A stretch of 36,879 nucleotides of DNA, from positions 1 through 36,879 of the forward strand of contig NZ_JASJCS010000023.1 of assembly GCF_030065885.1 (NCBI RefSeq). The letters run 5' to 3'. This stretch comes from Ilumatobacter sp. GTDB lineage: Bacteria; Actinomycetota; Acidimicrobiia; Acidimicrobiales; Ilumatobacteraceae. Under the pieces are notes generated by a model, which was not told the origin of the DNA, made no database searches, and worked only from the letters and a program-made list of their open reading frames with translations. Below, piece by piece: positions 1 to 8,024 of this stretch. Every line of letters begins with the position of its first letter. Positions within the stretch are counted from its first letter, which is position 1. Made by a program: the position numbers and the translations under genes.

Positions 1-178
1 GGTTCGGGGTCGGCAGGCCCGGGTCGGGCGGGCCCGCGTCGGCGGCCGGGCTCGGGTCGGGCGGGCTCGGGGTCGGCAGGCTCGGATCGGCGAGCGCCGG
101 TGGCGTGGTCGGTGCGACGCGAGGGTCGGCCGGAGGCAGGACCGGACCGTCGGATGGCTCGTCGTCGGGTGTGGTCAC
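1..178 (-). CDS. Proline-rich protein, N-terminal part (cut by window edge)
   Basis: An open frame reads from a GTG at 178 down to base 1 without a stop, so only the first 59 residues are present. They are almost entirely Pro, Asp, Ala, Ser and Thr, with repeated DPS/DPG-LPTP and PPDP units. The DNA shows the same periodicity as G-rich repeats at 1-95 on the plus strand. No hydrophobic signal segment is seen, so the product starts in the cytosol or is a disordered head of a larger protein. The GTG is the first start after an in-frame stop at 196-194. Its ribosome site is weak (a GGTGGTG run). It follows the small membrane-protein gene by 70 bp on the same strand. Function cannot be assigned; the biased composition could also be non-coding repeat. 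Confidence 0.4.
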   Translation of the reverse strand, partial: MTTPDDEPSDGPVLPPADPRVAPTTPPALADPSLPTPSPPDPSPAADAGPPDPGLPTPN

Positions 179-248
179 GTCACCACCAGTGTCTCATGTC
201 GGGTGCCGCTGCACGGGCGCCGCCGCGTCGGGCATCGTCGTCAGCGGT

Positions 249-605
249 TCAGGGCTGTTCGTCGCCGACGCCGAAGGTCGGGTTCCCCGGCCCGTTCCAG
301 GCAGGGCTCTCCTCGAGCTCGTCGATCGCGTCCCGCAGGTCATCGCCGGTGCCCTCGCGCTCGAGCTCGGCCTGCCGTTGCTCGCGCTCGATCGCGTCCT
401 TGTCCTGCTGCTCGTCGTAGATCGTGTAGCCGACGTAGGCCGCTCCCCCGAGCACACCGACAGCGAACGTCGCCACCACCAGGAGTGCGATCCGGTCCTT
501 GACCCGCTTGCGACGAGCCTGCCTCGCAGCGACCTTCCGACCGGCGTCGAGGCCGATCACGCTCGTCGGGTTCTCTGGTGTCGTGGTCGATTTGTGTCGT
601 GGCAT
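249..605 (-). CDS. Small single-pass membrane protein, function unknown
   Basis: The 118-residue product has a very basic N-terminal region (residues 20-38, rich in Arg and Lys). One hydrophobic helix follows at about 39-63, then a charged Glu/Gln/Arg stretch at 64-100 likely to be helical or coiled coil, and a Pro/Gly-rich end. The positive charge before the helix predicts a cytoplasmic N-terminus and an exported C-terminus. The ATG at 605 is chosen because GGGGG lies 8-12 bases upstream; the frame stays open further upstream but without a comparable ribosome site. The shape resembles small divisome- or secretion-associated proteins, but no family is recognised. It is divergent from the epimerase gene, with 333 bp between them. 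Confidence 0.7.
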   Translation of the reverse strand: MPRHKSTTTPENPTSVIGLDAGRKVAARQARRKRVKDRIALLVVATFAVGVLGGAAYVGYTIYDEQQDKDAIEREQRQAELEREGTGDDLRDAIDELEESPAWNGPGNPTFGVGDEQP

Positions 606-938
606 CGAGGCCCCCATGTGGTCCGAACCGGGTGCTGACCGGTGGCCGGCGCCGGCGCCGGCACTGATCCACCTCGTAGATCGGCACGAAACCGCCTGCA
701 CTTGACAGATTTTCCACCGGGCCGGGCAACGAACGGCAGTGACACGACGACGAGTGCCTCGGCCGAAGCCTCGGCACTCCGTCGCCGCCGTGTCTCATCC
801 GCCCGCTCTCCCGACGCCTTCCCGCCAAAGACGTTAGGGGAACGTCAAGTACCTTACAGTAACGTCAGGGTCCTGGCAAGAGCGAATCAGGACTTTCGAA
901 ACGCTCGCTGCAGCATCACATGCCGTAGTGTCCTCTCG
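606..938. other. Divergent intergenic region
   Basis: This 333-bp stretch separates the small membrane-protein gene from the epimerase gene. Bases 645-662 are a GCCGGC hexamer repeated three times, a perfect palindrome. A TTGACA lies at 702-707 but has no convincing -10 at the right distance. The AT-richer part, 828-905, holds the AACGTC motif cluster annotated separately and probably the epimerase promoter. No coding or RNA gene is seen. Confidence 0.5.
830..867 (+). promoter_or_regulatory. AACGTC motif cluster upstream of the epimerase gene
   Basis: GACGTT occurs at 830-835, and AACGTCA at 841-847 and 861-867. The first is the inverted form of the other two. The spacings are 11 and 20 bases, about one and two helical turns, as expected for a regulator bound on one face. 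A TACAGT at 855-860 could serve as a -10 element. The binding protein is unknown. Similar elements lie upstream of the prepilin pair at 2671-2689. Confidence 0.4.
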
Positions 939-1868
939 ATGCGACTGCTCGTCACCGGCGCGGCCGGCTTCATCGGTTCCCACGTCGTCGAGCGCTGGGC
1001 GCGAGAGGGCGAGGCCGTCGGCATCGACGACCTGTCGACGGGCAGCCTCGACAACCTCGACGGCATCGACGTCGAACTGGTGCAGGGCTCGATCCTCGAT
1101 CACGACGCCCTCCGCGCGGCGATGGACGGCGTCGACGCGGTCGTCCACCTCGCGGCCCGGCCCTCGGTGCCGCGCTCGATCGTCGATCCGGTCGCCAGCC
1201 ACGAGGCCAACGCGACGGGCACGATGCGAGTGCTCGAGGCCGCCAGGGCGAACGGACGCAACCCGCTCGTGATCGTGGCATCGTCGTCGTCGGTGTACGG
1301 CGCCAACCCCGAGCTCCCGAAGCACGAGGGCATGATGCCGATGCCGGTGAGCCCGTATGCCGCCAGCAAGTTGGCGACCGAGCAGTACACCCTGGCGTGG
1401 CAGCACAGCTACGGATTGCCGACGCTGCCCTTCCGCTTCTTCAACGTGTTCGGCCCACGCCAGGCGCCCGGCCACGCATACGCCGCGGTGGTGCCGGCGT
1501 TCGTCGCGGCGGCGCTGGCAGGCGAACCGCTGACGGTCCATGGCGACGGACTCCAGTCGCGGGACTTCACGTACGTCGGCACCGTGACCGAGGTGATCCT
1601 CGATGCGGTGCGGCGACGGGTGACGCACGACCAACCCGTCAACCTCGCGTTCGGCACCCGGACCACGCTGCTCGAGGTCATCGCGCTGCTCGAGGAGCTG
1701 CTGGGACATCGCGTCGCCGTCGATCACGTCGAACCCAGGGCGGGAGACGTGAGGCACAGCCAAGCCGACAATCACTCGTTGCGGTCGCTGTTCCCCGATG
1801 TCCGGGCCGTGCCGCTCGACGAGGGCCTCGAGGCGACGATCCGCTGGCTCCGGAGCTGGAGCGGCTGA
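939..1868 (+). CDS. NAD-dependent nucleotide-sugar epimerase (GalE/WbpP-like extended SDR)
   Basis: This 309-residue extended short-chain dehydrogenase starts directly with the Rossmann fold: TGAAGFIG with glycines 7, 10 and 13. The catalytic set follows: a serine run at 115-118 and Tyr140-xxx-Lys144 (YAASK). Length and the FNVFGPRQ segment fit UDP-glucose / UDP-HexNAc 4-epimerases. In this context it could convert UDP-GlcNAc or UDP-GlcNAcA to the galacto form in the cytosol, supplying the glycan locus; the substrate is inferred. The ATG at 939 is used because the fold begins there, although no clear ribosome site precedes it and the frame is open further upstream. It is monocistronic and convergent with the prepilin pair 20 bp downstream. 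A dTDP-glucose dehydratase role is less likely from the length and motifs. Confidence 0.85.
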   Translation: MRLLVTGAAGFIGSHVVERWAREGEAVGIDDLSTGSLDNLDGIDVELVQGSILDHDALRAAMDGVDAVVHLAARPSVPRSIVDPVASHEANATGTMRVLEAARANGRNPLVIVASSSSVYGANPELPKHEGMMPMPVSPYAASKLATEQYTLAWQHSYGLPTLPFRFFNVFGPRQAPGHAYAAVVPAFVAAALAGEPLTVHGDGLQSRDFTYVGTVTEVILDAVRRRVTHDQPVNLAFGTRTTLLEVIALLEELLGHRVAVDHVEPRAGDVRHSQADNHSLRSLFPDVRAVPLDEGLEATIRWLRSWSG

Positions 1869-1888
1869 CCACCCGGCGGTCGACCGGA

Positions 1889-2248
1889 TCAGATGGTCTG
1901 ACAGCGCGAGGTGGCCACGAGCACGACCTCGCCGTCGGCGTTCATGTCGTAGAGTCCCGACGGCTCACGAAGCAAGCCCTGGTTCATGAGCGTCCGCTCG
2001 AAACGATCGTCGTCGACGCCGGTTGCCGGAATCGACGACCCTCCGGCCTGCGCGAAATACGACTCTGCCGCGACCGACAGCGTCTTGGCATCGCCCTCGC
2101 AGGTGGCGTTCTCACCGCGGTCGACGATGCCGGACACGCTGGCCACGGCCACGGTCGCGAGGATGCCGAGGACGACCACGACGATCAGGAGCTCGATGAG
2201 GGTGAACCCCCGGTCGGTGTCTCCCCGCCTTCCACGAACGTGCGCCAT
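1889..2248 (-). CDS. Type IV prepilin (minor pilin-like)
   Basis: The 119-residue prepilin has a basic 14-residue leader ending in Gly14, the cleavage site before Phe15. The mature protein begins FTLIE with the conserved Glu at position 5, then a hydrophobic helix to about residue 40. Cys50 and Cys116 are placed to close a C-terminal disulfide (D-region). PilD (22303-23079) would cleave it, and the pilus platform would insert it in the fibre or use it as a tip or minor subunit. It lies 53 bp downstream of a second prepilin on the same strand, so the two are probably one operon. No Shine-Dalgarno sequence precedes the ATG at 2248. In-frame GTG codons lie a few residues upstream, so the exact start is uncertain. 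Confidence 0.85.
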   Translation of the reverse strand: MAHVRGRRGDTDRGFTLIELLIVVVVLGILATVAVASVSGIVDRGENATCEGDAKTLSVAAESYFAQAGGSSIPATGVDDDRFERTLMNQGLLREPSGLYDMNADGEVVLVATSRCQTI

Positions 2249-2301
2249 AACTGTGTATCGGCCACAATTCACATCGGCTTGAGCGAAGTTCGGCAGAAAC
2301 T

Positions 2302-2643
2302 TCAACAAGGTGACACGGGGATGAGATAGCCCTCGGCAGCGACGTCCCAGTACTCGGAGAGCCGACGGATCAGCTGCGCCTGCTCGAGCGTTCGCTCGTA
2401 GTGCTGACCGTCGAGCGGCAGCGTCGCGGGGATCACCGAGGTGGTCCCCTGTCCCAGGTAGGACTCGACGGCGGTCGCCAGGACGCGGGCGTCCGTCTCG
2501 CAGCTCGTGGCCTGACCGTTGTCCGTGATGCCGCGGACCGAGAAGACGACCACGGTCGCCAGGATCCCGAGGATGACGACGACGACGAGCAACTCGATCA
2601 GGGAGAACCCGTCGCGGTCTGCCGAGCGTTCTGATGTGGTCAC
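2302..2643 (-). CDS. Type IV prepilin (first gene of prepilin pair)
   Basis: The 113-residue product has a 12-residue leader ending RDG, cleaved before Phe13, then FSLIELL with Glu at mature position 5 and a hydrophobic N-terminal helix. Cys48 and the terminal Cys113 form a likely disulfide. The GTG at 2643 is chosen because GGGAGG sits about 8 bases upstream; an ATG 33 bases further upstream lacks such a site and would lengthen the leader unusually. The SVRGITD segment just after the helix is nearly the same as in the prepilin at 19096-19404, so these two are closer to each other than to the neighbour at 1889-2248. It is transcribed away from the dehydratase gene, with a palindromic element 28-46 bases upstream of the start. 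Confidence 0.87.
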   Translation of the reverse strand: MTTSERSADRDGFSLIELLVVVVILGILATVVVFSVRGITDNGQATSCETDARVLATAVESYLGQGTTSVIPATLPLDGQHYERTLEQAQLIRRLSEYWDVAAEGYLIPVSPC

Positions 2644-2670
2644 GCAGCCCTCCCGCCAATGCAAAGTACG

Positions 2671-2689
2671 CGTCAAGAGACGTTAACGT
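2671..2689 (-). promoter_or_regulatory. ACGTTAACGT palindrome upstream of prepilin pair
   Basis: A perfect 10-bp palindrome, ACGTTAACGT (2680-2689), is preceded by CGTCAAG (2671-2677). It lies 28-46 bp upstream of the prepilin start at 2643. On the minus strand TTGGCC and TACGTT are separated by 16 bases and could form a weak promoter whose -10 overlaps the palindrome. GACGTTA and CGTCAAG both recur in the cluster at 830-867. Confidence 0.4.
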
Positions 2690-2815
2690 ATCCACAGGGC
2701 GAACACGGCCAATTCGTCATCAAGGGTTCGGCAAGATCGGCCGATACAGGACCACCGGGTTCGGTCACCCACCCGGGAGTACGCTGACCACCCGCAACCC
2801 AACACAGGAGCCGGT

Positions 2816-4633
2816 TTGAACGCAACCTTCGTGCAGAGGAGCCTCGACGTGCTCCGGCGCCGACTCCCCGTCATCCACTACCTCGTCGACTGCATGGTGT
2901 GGTTGGTTGCGCTGCCGCTGACCACGTTCAGCCGCTACGACTTCACGCTCGGCGAGCTCGAGCTCGACGCGACCACCAGGTCGTGGGCGGTCGCCGTGGT
3001 CGGCCAGGGCATCTTCGGTGTCGCCACCGGGCTGTACACCCGCCGCTGGCGCTACGGCAGCTTCGACGAGGTCGCCGCGCTGGCGGCGACGGTGGTGTTG
3101 ACCGGCTTCGCGATGTCGATCGTGCACGTCGCTTGGTTCATGGACGGTGCACCCCGGTCGGTGCCTGCGCTCACCGCTGCCGTTGCGATCGCAGGCACCG
3201 TCGCCGTTCGCTCGATCTGGCGCCTGTACCGGCAGAAGAAGACCCGCAACGAACTCCAGGACGCCGAACCGCTCGTGATCGTCGGCGCCGGCGAGGGCGG
3301 CGAGCAGATCATCCGGGCCCTGCTCTCCGACCCTTCCAGCCAGTACCAGCCCGTCGCGCTGCTCGACGACGACGCGAACCGGCGCCGACTGTCCATCTCG
3401 GGTGTCCGCGTCCAGGGCCCCGTCAGTCAGATGCGCGAGATCGCCGCCCGGTACGGAGCGCGCGACGTGCTGCTCGCCGTGCCGAGCGCCACGAGCGAGC
3501 TCGTCCGTGACGTCGACACGATCGCCAGCAATGCGGGGCTGCGGCTGCTCGTCGTGCCGGCGGTCGACGAGATGTTCGGCGAGCTCGGCGTCGGAGACAT
3601 CCGCCCCGTGTCCGAAGCCGACCTCTTGGGTCGCCGACCCGCCGACATCGACGCCGACGCCGTGGCCCAATACGTCACCGGACGGCGCGTCCTGGTCACG
3701 GGTGCAGGCGGTTCGATCGGCAGCGAGCTGTGCCGTCAGTTGGCGCGCTTCGAGCCGGCAGCGCTCCTCAAGCTCGACCGCGATGAGAGCGGACTGCACG
3801 CTGTCCAGCTCTCGATCCATGGGCGGGCGCTGCTCGACGGCGACGATCTCGTGCTCGCCGACATACGCGACCGAGACCGGATCTTCGAAGTGTTCGACGA
3901 GCTCCGACCCGACGTCGTGTTCCACGCCGCAGCGCTCAAGCATCTCCCGCTGCTCGAATCGGCGCCGAAGGAGGGCTGGAAGACCAACGTCGCCGGCACA
4001 CAGAACCTGCTCGATGCCGCCGAACGAATCGGCGTCGACCATTTCGTCAACGTCAGTACCGACAAGGCCGCCAATCCCACGAGCGTGCTCGGCTACACGA
4101 AGCTGCTGACCGAGCGCCTCACGGCGCACAAGGGCCTCACCGCCAGCGGGACGTACGTCTCCGTCCGCTTCGGCAACGTGCTCGGATCACGTGGCTCGGT
4201 GCTCCCGGCGTTCCGCGAGCAAGCCAAGCAGGGCGGACCGATCACCGTCACCCACCCCGACATCACTCGCTACTTCATGCTCGTCGAGGAGGCGTCGCTG
4301 CTGGTGATCAACGCCGGCGCGATCGGTCGGGACGGAGAGGTCCTCGTGCTCGACATGGGCGAACCGGTCAGGATCGCCGACGTCGCGCGACGGTTCGCCG
4401 AGCAGCAGCACCCGCCGCTCGACATCGTCTTCACCGGTCTCCGACCCGGCGAGAAGCTGCACGAGGACCTCGTTGCGCTCGACGAGGACGGCGGTCGGCC
4501 GTTCCATCCGCTGATCACGCACGTCCAGGCGGTGCCCACTGCCTTCGACTCGATCATCGATCTCGGAGCACTGGAGCCGACGGCACTCGTGGAAGCCCTC
4601 CGGGACAACACCGTCCCAAGCGCCGCTCGGTGA
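2816..4633 (+). CDS. Membrane-anchored UDP-HexNAc 4,6-dehydratase (WbpM/PglF/CapD family)
   Basis: The 605-residue protein has the full long-form architecture. Four membrane helices lie at roughly 20-38, 56-74, 84-106 and 116-134. A first Rossmann domain has GAGEGG (157-162), and the catalytic extended SDR domain starts at TGAGGSIG (295-302). The active-site STDKA is at 414-418 with a downstream lysine (Lys429). As in this family, the usual SDR tyrosine is replaced; here a Leu stands at the expected Met position. The family converts UDP-GlcNAc to the 4-keto-6-deoxy sugar, the precursor of QuiNAc, FucNAc or bacillosamine. The TTG at 2816 is used because AGGAG lies 5 bases before it. It is first in a pair with the 6-dehydrogenase 50 bp downstream. 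Confidence 0.92.
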   Translation: MNATFVQRSLDVLRRRLPVIHYLVDCMVWLVALPLTTFSRYDFTLGELELDATTRSWAVAVVGQGIFGVATGLYTRRWRYGSFDEVAALAATVVLTGFAMSIVHVAWFMDGAPRSVPALTAAVAIAGTVAVRSIWRLYRQKKTRNELQDAEPLVIVGAGEGGEQIIRALLSDPSSQYQPVALLDDDANRRRLSISGVRVQGPVSQMREIAARYGARDVLLAVPSATSELVRDVDTIASNAGLRLLVVPAVDEMFGELGVGDIRPVSEADLLGRRPADIDADAVAQYVTGRRVLVTGAGGSIGSELCRQLARFEPAALLKLDRDESGLHAVQLSIHGRALLDGDDLVLADIRDRDRIFEVFDELRPDVVFHAAALKHLPLLESAPKEGWKTNVAGTQNLLDAAERIGVDHFVNVSTDKAANPTSVLGYTKLLTERLTAHKGLTASGTYVSVRFGNVLGSRGSVLPAFREQAKQGGPITVTHPDITRYFMLVEEASLLVINAGAIGRDGEVLVLDMGEPVRIADVARRFAEQQHPPLDIVFTGLRPGEKLHEDLVALDEDGGRPFHPLITHVQAVPTAFDSIIDLGALEPTALVEALRDNTVPSAAR

Positions 4634-4683
4634 GTCGTTCACACGAGCACACCCCGAGCACCCACCAAGACAGAGGTTGACCC

Positions 4684-5976
4684 GTGGAAACACTGATTCG
4701 GAAGATCGAGGACCGAACCGCGAAGGTGGTCGTCGTCGGCCAGGGCTACGTCGGCCTGCCGGTCGCCATGCGCGCCGTCGAAGTGGGCTTCGACGTCGTC
4801 GGCTTCGAGGCATCCGAGGACCGCGTCAAGTCGCTGCTCGCGGGCGAGAGCTATGTCGGTGACATCTCGGACGCGGAGTTGTCCGCTGCGCTCGACCGTG
4901 GCTACGTCCCGACCACGGATGCCGGCGCCCTCGCCGACTTCGACATCGCCGTGGTGAGCGTGCCGACGCCGCTTCGTGAAGGTATGCCCGATCTCTCCTA
5001 CATCGAGCAGGCCGGCGGCGACCTCGCTCGTCATCTGCGTCCGGACGCCTGTGTGATCCTGGAGAGCACGACCTATCCCGGCACGACGACCGAGCTGCTC
5101 GGTCCGATCCTGGAGAACGGCTCAGGCCTCGCCGTCGGGCAGTTCGGACTCGGCTACTCGCCCGAGCGGATCGACCCGGGCAACGCCACGTTCGGGTTGG
5201 TCAACACGCCCAAGGTCGTCAGCGGTGCCGGCGAGGCGTCGCTCGCCGCAGTCGACGCGTTCTTCTCCGCACTCGTCGACAGCACCGTCCCCGTCGGGTC
5301 GTGTGCCGAGGCCGAGCTCGTCAAGCTGCTCGAGAACACGTTCCGCCATGTCAACATCGCCCTCGTCAACGAACTGGCGATGTTCGCTCGCGATCTCGAT
5401 GTCGACGTGTGGCGCGCGATAGAGGCTGCCGACACGAAGCCGTTCGGGTACATGAAGTTCACGCCCGGCCCGGGCGTCGGCGGCCACTGCCTCCCCATCG
5501 ATCCGAGCTACCTGGCCTGGCGCGTCAAGAACCACCTCGGGCACACGTTCCGGTTCGTCGAGCTCGCCAACGACATCAACGAACACATGCCTGACTATGT
5601 GCACGAACGGGTCGCCGCCCTGCTCAACCGAGACCGCAAGGCGGTCAACGGGAGTCGCGTCCTCCTGCTCGGGCTCGCCTACAAGAAGGGGACGAGCGAT
5701 TGGCGCGAGAGCCCCTCGGTCCACGTTGCGGATCGCCTCGCGGGCAGTGGCGCCGAGATCCGGTTCTGCGACCCGTACATCGCCGATGTCAATGTCGGGC
5801 CGCTCGAATTCCCGCTGGTGGACTTCAACGAGCAGGAGCTCTCGGACGCCGACGTGGTCGTCGTGCTCGTCGACCACGACGACTTCGAACCCTCGACGAT
5901 CGCGCGGCACGCCGCCCTGGTGCTGGACACCAAGAACCTGCTCCGGGGACACGACTTCGAGGGGGAGATCCTCTGA
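4684..5976 (+). CDS. UDP-HexNAc 6-dehydrogenase (WbpA/WecC-type)
   Basis: The 430-residue enzyme has an N-terminal NAD Rossmann fold with GQGYVG (19-24). The central SPERIDPG segment is at 159-166. The catalytic cysteine is Cys269 in GPGVGGHCLPIDPSY, and the C-terminal UDP-binding domain starts near 310. The family oxidises the C6 hydroxyl of UDP-GlcNAc, UDP-GalNAc or UDP-ManNAc to the uronic acid with two NAD. SPERIDPG and the short spacing are more like the WbpA/VipA group than glucose dehydrogenases, so UDP-GlcNAcA (or the galacto form after epimerisation) is the likely product. The GTG start at 4684 is supported by AGAGG at 4672-4676. It probably shares a transcript with the dehydratase upstream. 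It converges on the next gene with an 18-bp gap and no obvious terminator. Confidence 0.9.
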   Translation: METLIRKIEDRTAKVVVVGQGYVGLPVAMRAVEVGFDVVGFEASEDRVKSLLAGESYVGDISDAELSAALDRGYVPTTDAGALADFDIAVVSVPTPLREGMPDLSYIEQAGGDLARHLRPDACVILESTTYPGTTTELLGPILENGSGLAVGQFGLGYSPERIDPGNATFGLVNTPKVVSGAGEASLAAVDAFFSALVDSTVPVGSCAEAELVKLLENTFRHVNIALVNELAMFARDLDVDVWRAIEAADTKPFGYMKFTPGPGVGGHCLPIDPSYLAWRVKNHLGHTFRFVELANDINEHMPDYVHERVAALLNRDRKAVNGSRVLLLGLAYKKGTSDWRESPSVHVADRLAGSGAEIRFCDPYIADVNVGPLEFPLVDFNEQELSDADVVVVLVDHDDFEPSTIARHAALVLDTKNLLRGHDFEGEIL

Positions 5977-5994
5977 CCGCTGACGCGGTCGACC

Positions 5995-7122
5995 TCACCG
6001 ATCGCCGGTGCGGGTGCAGAACGTGAGCAGCAGGGCTTCGGTACGGGAACCGAGCTGGTCGATCGAGTAGTGCTCGAGCACTCGTCGCCGCGCAGCGGCC
6101 GGATCGTGCGGATCGCGCGCCGCGTCGACGACGGCCTGGGCGAGGCGGTCGGCATCGCCCGCCGGGACCACGGCGCCCAGGGAGCCCATCATCGCAGCGA
6201 CGTCGCCCACGTCGGTCGCGACCACGCGCAGGCCCGTCGCCAGGCCTTCCGCGACGACGTTCGGGAACCCTTCGCCCTCGAACGACGGGAACACGAGCAC
6301 GTCGAAGCCGTTGTAGAACATCTCGGGCGCATCGGTCGGCTCGACGAAGCGCAGGCGTCCAGCCACGGACGAGTCCGCAACGGCTGCCTCGAGCGCGACA
6401 CGGCGATCCGGCTCGACGGCGCCCACGACTCGTGCGGCGACGTCGTCGAGCGTCTCGCACGCGATCGCCACGGCACGCACGAACACGTCGTGGCCCTTCA
6501 CCGGATCGGCTCGTCCGACCATCCCCACGACGAAGTGCTCGTCGGTGACCCCCATGAGCTGCCTGCTCGTGGTGCGCATGCTCGTGTCGGGACGGAACCG
6601 ATCGGTGTCGATGCCGTTCGGGATCACCGTCATCCGCTCGGCCGGGTAGCCGGCCTCGAGGTGTGAACGGCGACCGCATTCGCTGTTGAGGATGACGTGA
6701 TCGGCGTACCGGCTCAGCAGGACCGCGAGTCGCAGCACCAGGCGCGCCTTGGGGCCGTACAGAGCTCCACGAACCTCTGACGAGCGGATCCCCCACACAA
6801 TCGTCGCGCCGCCGAGGAGTGGTCGCAGGAGGGTCACCGTCACACACGGCGCCGTCAGGTACGGGTGGACGACATCGGGTCGCCATCGCCTGATCAGCCG
6901 GACCAGCCTCACCCGAGCCCGGGCCCAGCCGGCCCGCGACCCGTCGCTGACGTGGACGACGTCGACCCCGGCCGACCCCGCGACCTCGTCGAGCGGCCCG
7001 GGGCCGCGCAGGCACGCAATCCGGACATCGTGTCCACGACGTCTCAGCTCGGACGCCAGCACGACCAGCTGCCGCTCTGCGCCCCCACGGCGGAGCGCGC
7101 TGGCGACGAAGAGGACCCGCAT
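5995..7122 (-). CDS. Glycosyltransferase, GT4/GT-B fold
   Basis: The 375-residue protein opens with the N-terminal GT-B strand and the GGAERQL loop (residues 14-20), typical of GT4 enzymes that act on undecaprenyl-linked glycans. The C-terminal nucleotide-sugar domain shows the retaining-enzyme signature EGEGFPNVVAEGLATG, whose two glutamates hold the donor. No membrane helices are seen, so it would work at the inner face of the membrane. Its ATG overlaps the TGA of the methyltransferase (TGATG), giving translational coupling in a flippase-methyltransferase-glycosyltransferase operon. Donor and acceptor cannot be deduced. Confidence 0.87.
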   Translation of the reverse strand: MRVLFVASALRRGGAERQLVVLASELRRRGHDVRIACLRGPGPLDEVAGSAGVDVVHVSDGSRAGWARARVRLVRLIRRWRPDVVHPYLTAPCVTVTLLRPLLGGATIVWGIRSSEVRGALYGPKARLVLRLAVLLSRYADHVILNSECGRRSHLEAGYPAERMTVIPNGIDTDRFRPDTSMRTTSRQLMGVTDEHFVVGMVGRADPVKGHDVFVRAVAIACETLDDVAARVVGAVEPDRRVALEAAVADSSVAGRLRFVEPTDAPEMFYNGFDVLVFPSFEGEGFPNVVAEGLATGLRVVATDVGDVAAMMGSLGAVVPAGDADRLAQAVVDAARDPHDPAAARRRVLEHYSIDQLGSRTEALLLTFCTRTGDR

Positions 7123-8015
7123 CAGCGGGCGGTCTGCGGTGACGTGCCGAAGACCGCGACCAGGTTCGTGCCGTTCACGATGCGGGTGAGCGGCCGGGCG
7201 CCGGCCGCCGGAGGGAGGCTCCAGTCGGCGGGCTTGGTCGTACGGGCCCGGCGGACCATTCGCAACGCGAGTCGCGCCGGGTTGATGACCCGCTGCACGT
7301 GGATCGACTCGACGACCATGGCGACCTCGCTCGCCAACCGACGGAGCTGCGACTCGCCCCACCGCGTCTGATGATGGGGCGGACAGTCGAGGGCCTGCAT
7401 CGGGTCGACGGCGAATCGCTCACGGTTGGGCACCGACACCACCACACGACCGCCGTCGACGACGAGGGCCGCCATCGAGCCGACGAGACCGCGGGGATCC
7501 TCGACGTGCTCGAGCACCTGGAACGCCGTGACGATGTCGGCTCGGGGCAGGTCGAGATCGCGGAGGTCTTCGAGTCGAGCCTGCACGAACGTCGGGTTGT
7601 CGGCTCCGGCGATCGATCGAGCGCCCGCCGAGAAGTCGACACCGATCGCTCGGGCCCCCGCACCGGCGGCCGTCTCGACGAAGCTGCCGCTGCCCGAACC
7701 GACGTCGATGACGACGGCGCCGGGCGTCACGAGGTCGGTCGCGACGTCCTGGTCCCACCGCAGTGGTTCGTAATACGCGCTGACCTCGGCGAGTTCCTCG
7801 TAGAACGTCGCGTCGCCGACCACGGGCGGGTGGAAGAACTGCAGATGACACTCCGAGCAGTCGAGGAGCGAGACCTCGAGGTGGCCGTACCGCTCGCGCG
7901 ACCTCGGGAGCGACGACCCCGTCTGACGCTCGAGCTGATCGATCACGACGTCGACGGCCAGCTTGCCGATCGATGCCGGCCCCGGCCGGTCACAGAGCAC
8001 ACATGTCGGGTCCAC
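7122..8015 (-). CDS. Class I SAM-dependent methyltransferase with N-terminal zinc-binding cysteines
   Basis: The 297-residue product has two CxxC pairs (Cys5/Cys8 and Cys53/Cys56) that would bind one zinc. A Rossmann methyltransferase domain follows, with motif I at about 102-112 (VIDVGSGSGSF) and the motif IV-like FQVLEHVEDP. This layout is seen in methyltransferases of polysaccharide and deoxysugar clusters. In this operon it may methylate a sugar of the repeat unit or cap the chain. Start is GTG at 8015. It lies 9 bp after the flippase gene and overlaps the glycosyltransferase by one base. Which position is methylated is unknown. Confidence 0.82.
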   Translation of the reverse strand: MDPTCVLCDRPGPASIGKLAVDVVIDQLERQTGSSLPRSRERYGHLEVSLLDCSECHLQFFHPPVVGDATFYEELAEVSAYYEPLRWDQDVATDLVTPGAVVIDVGSGSGSFVETAAGAGARAIGVDFSAGARSIAGADNPTFVQARLEDLRDLDLPRADIVTAFQVLEHVEDPRGLVGSMAALVVDGGRVVVSVPNRERFAVDPMQALDCPPHHQTRWGESQLRRLASEVAMVVESIHVQRVINPARLALRMVRRARTTKPADWSLPPAAGARPLTRIVNGTNLVAVFGTSPQTAR

Positions 8016-8024
8016 GCAGCGATC

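Noticed and set aside
702..707. TTGACA resembling a perfect -35 box
   Set aside because: No -10-like hexamer at 16-19 bases and too far from the epimerase start.
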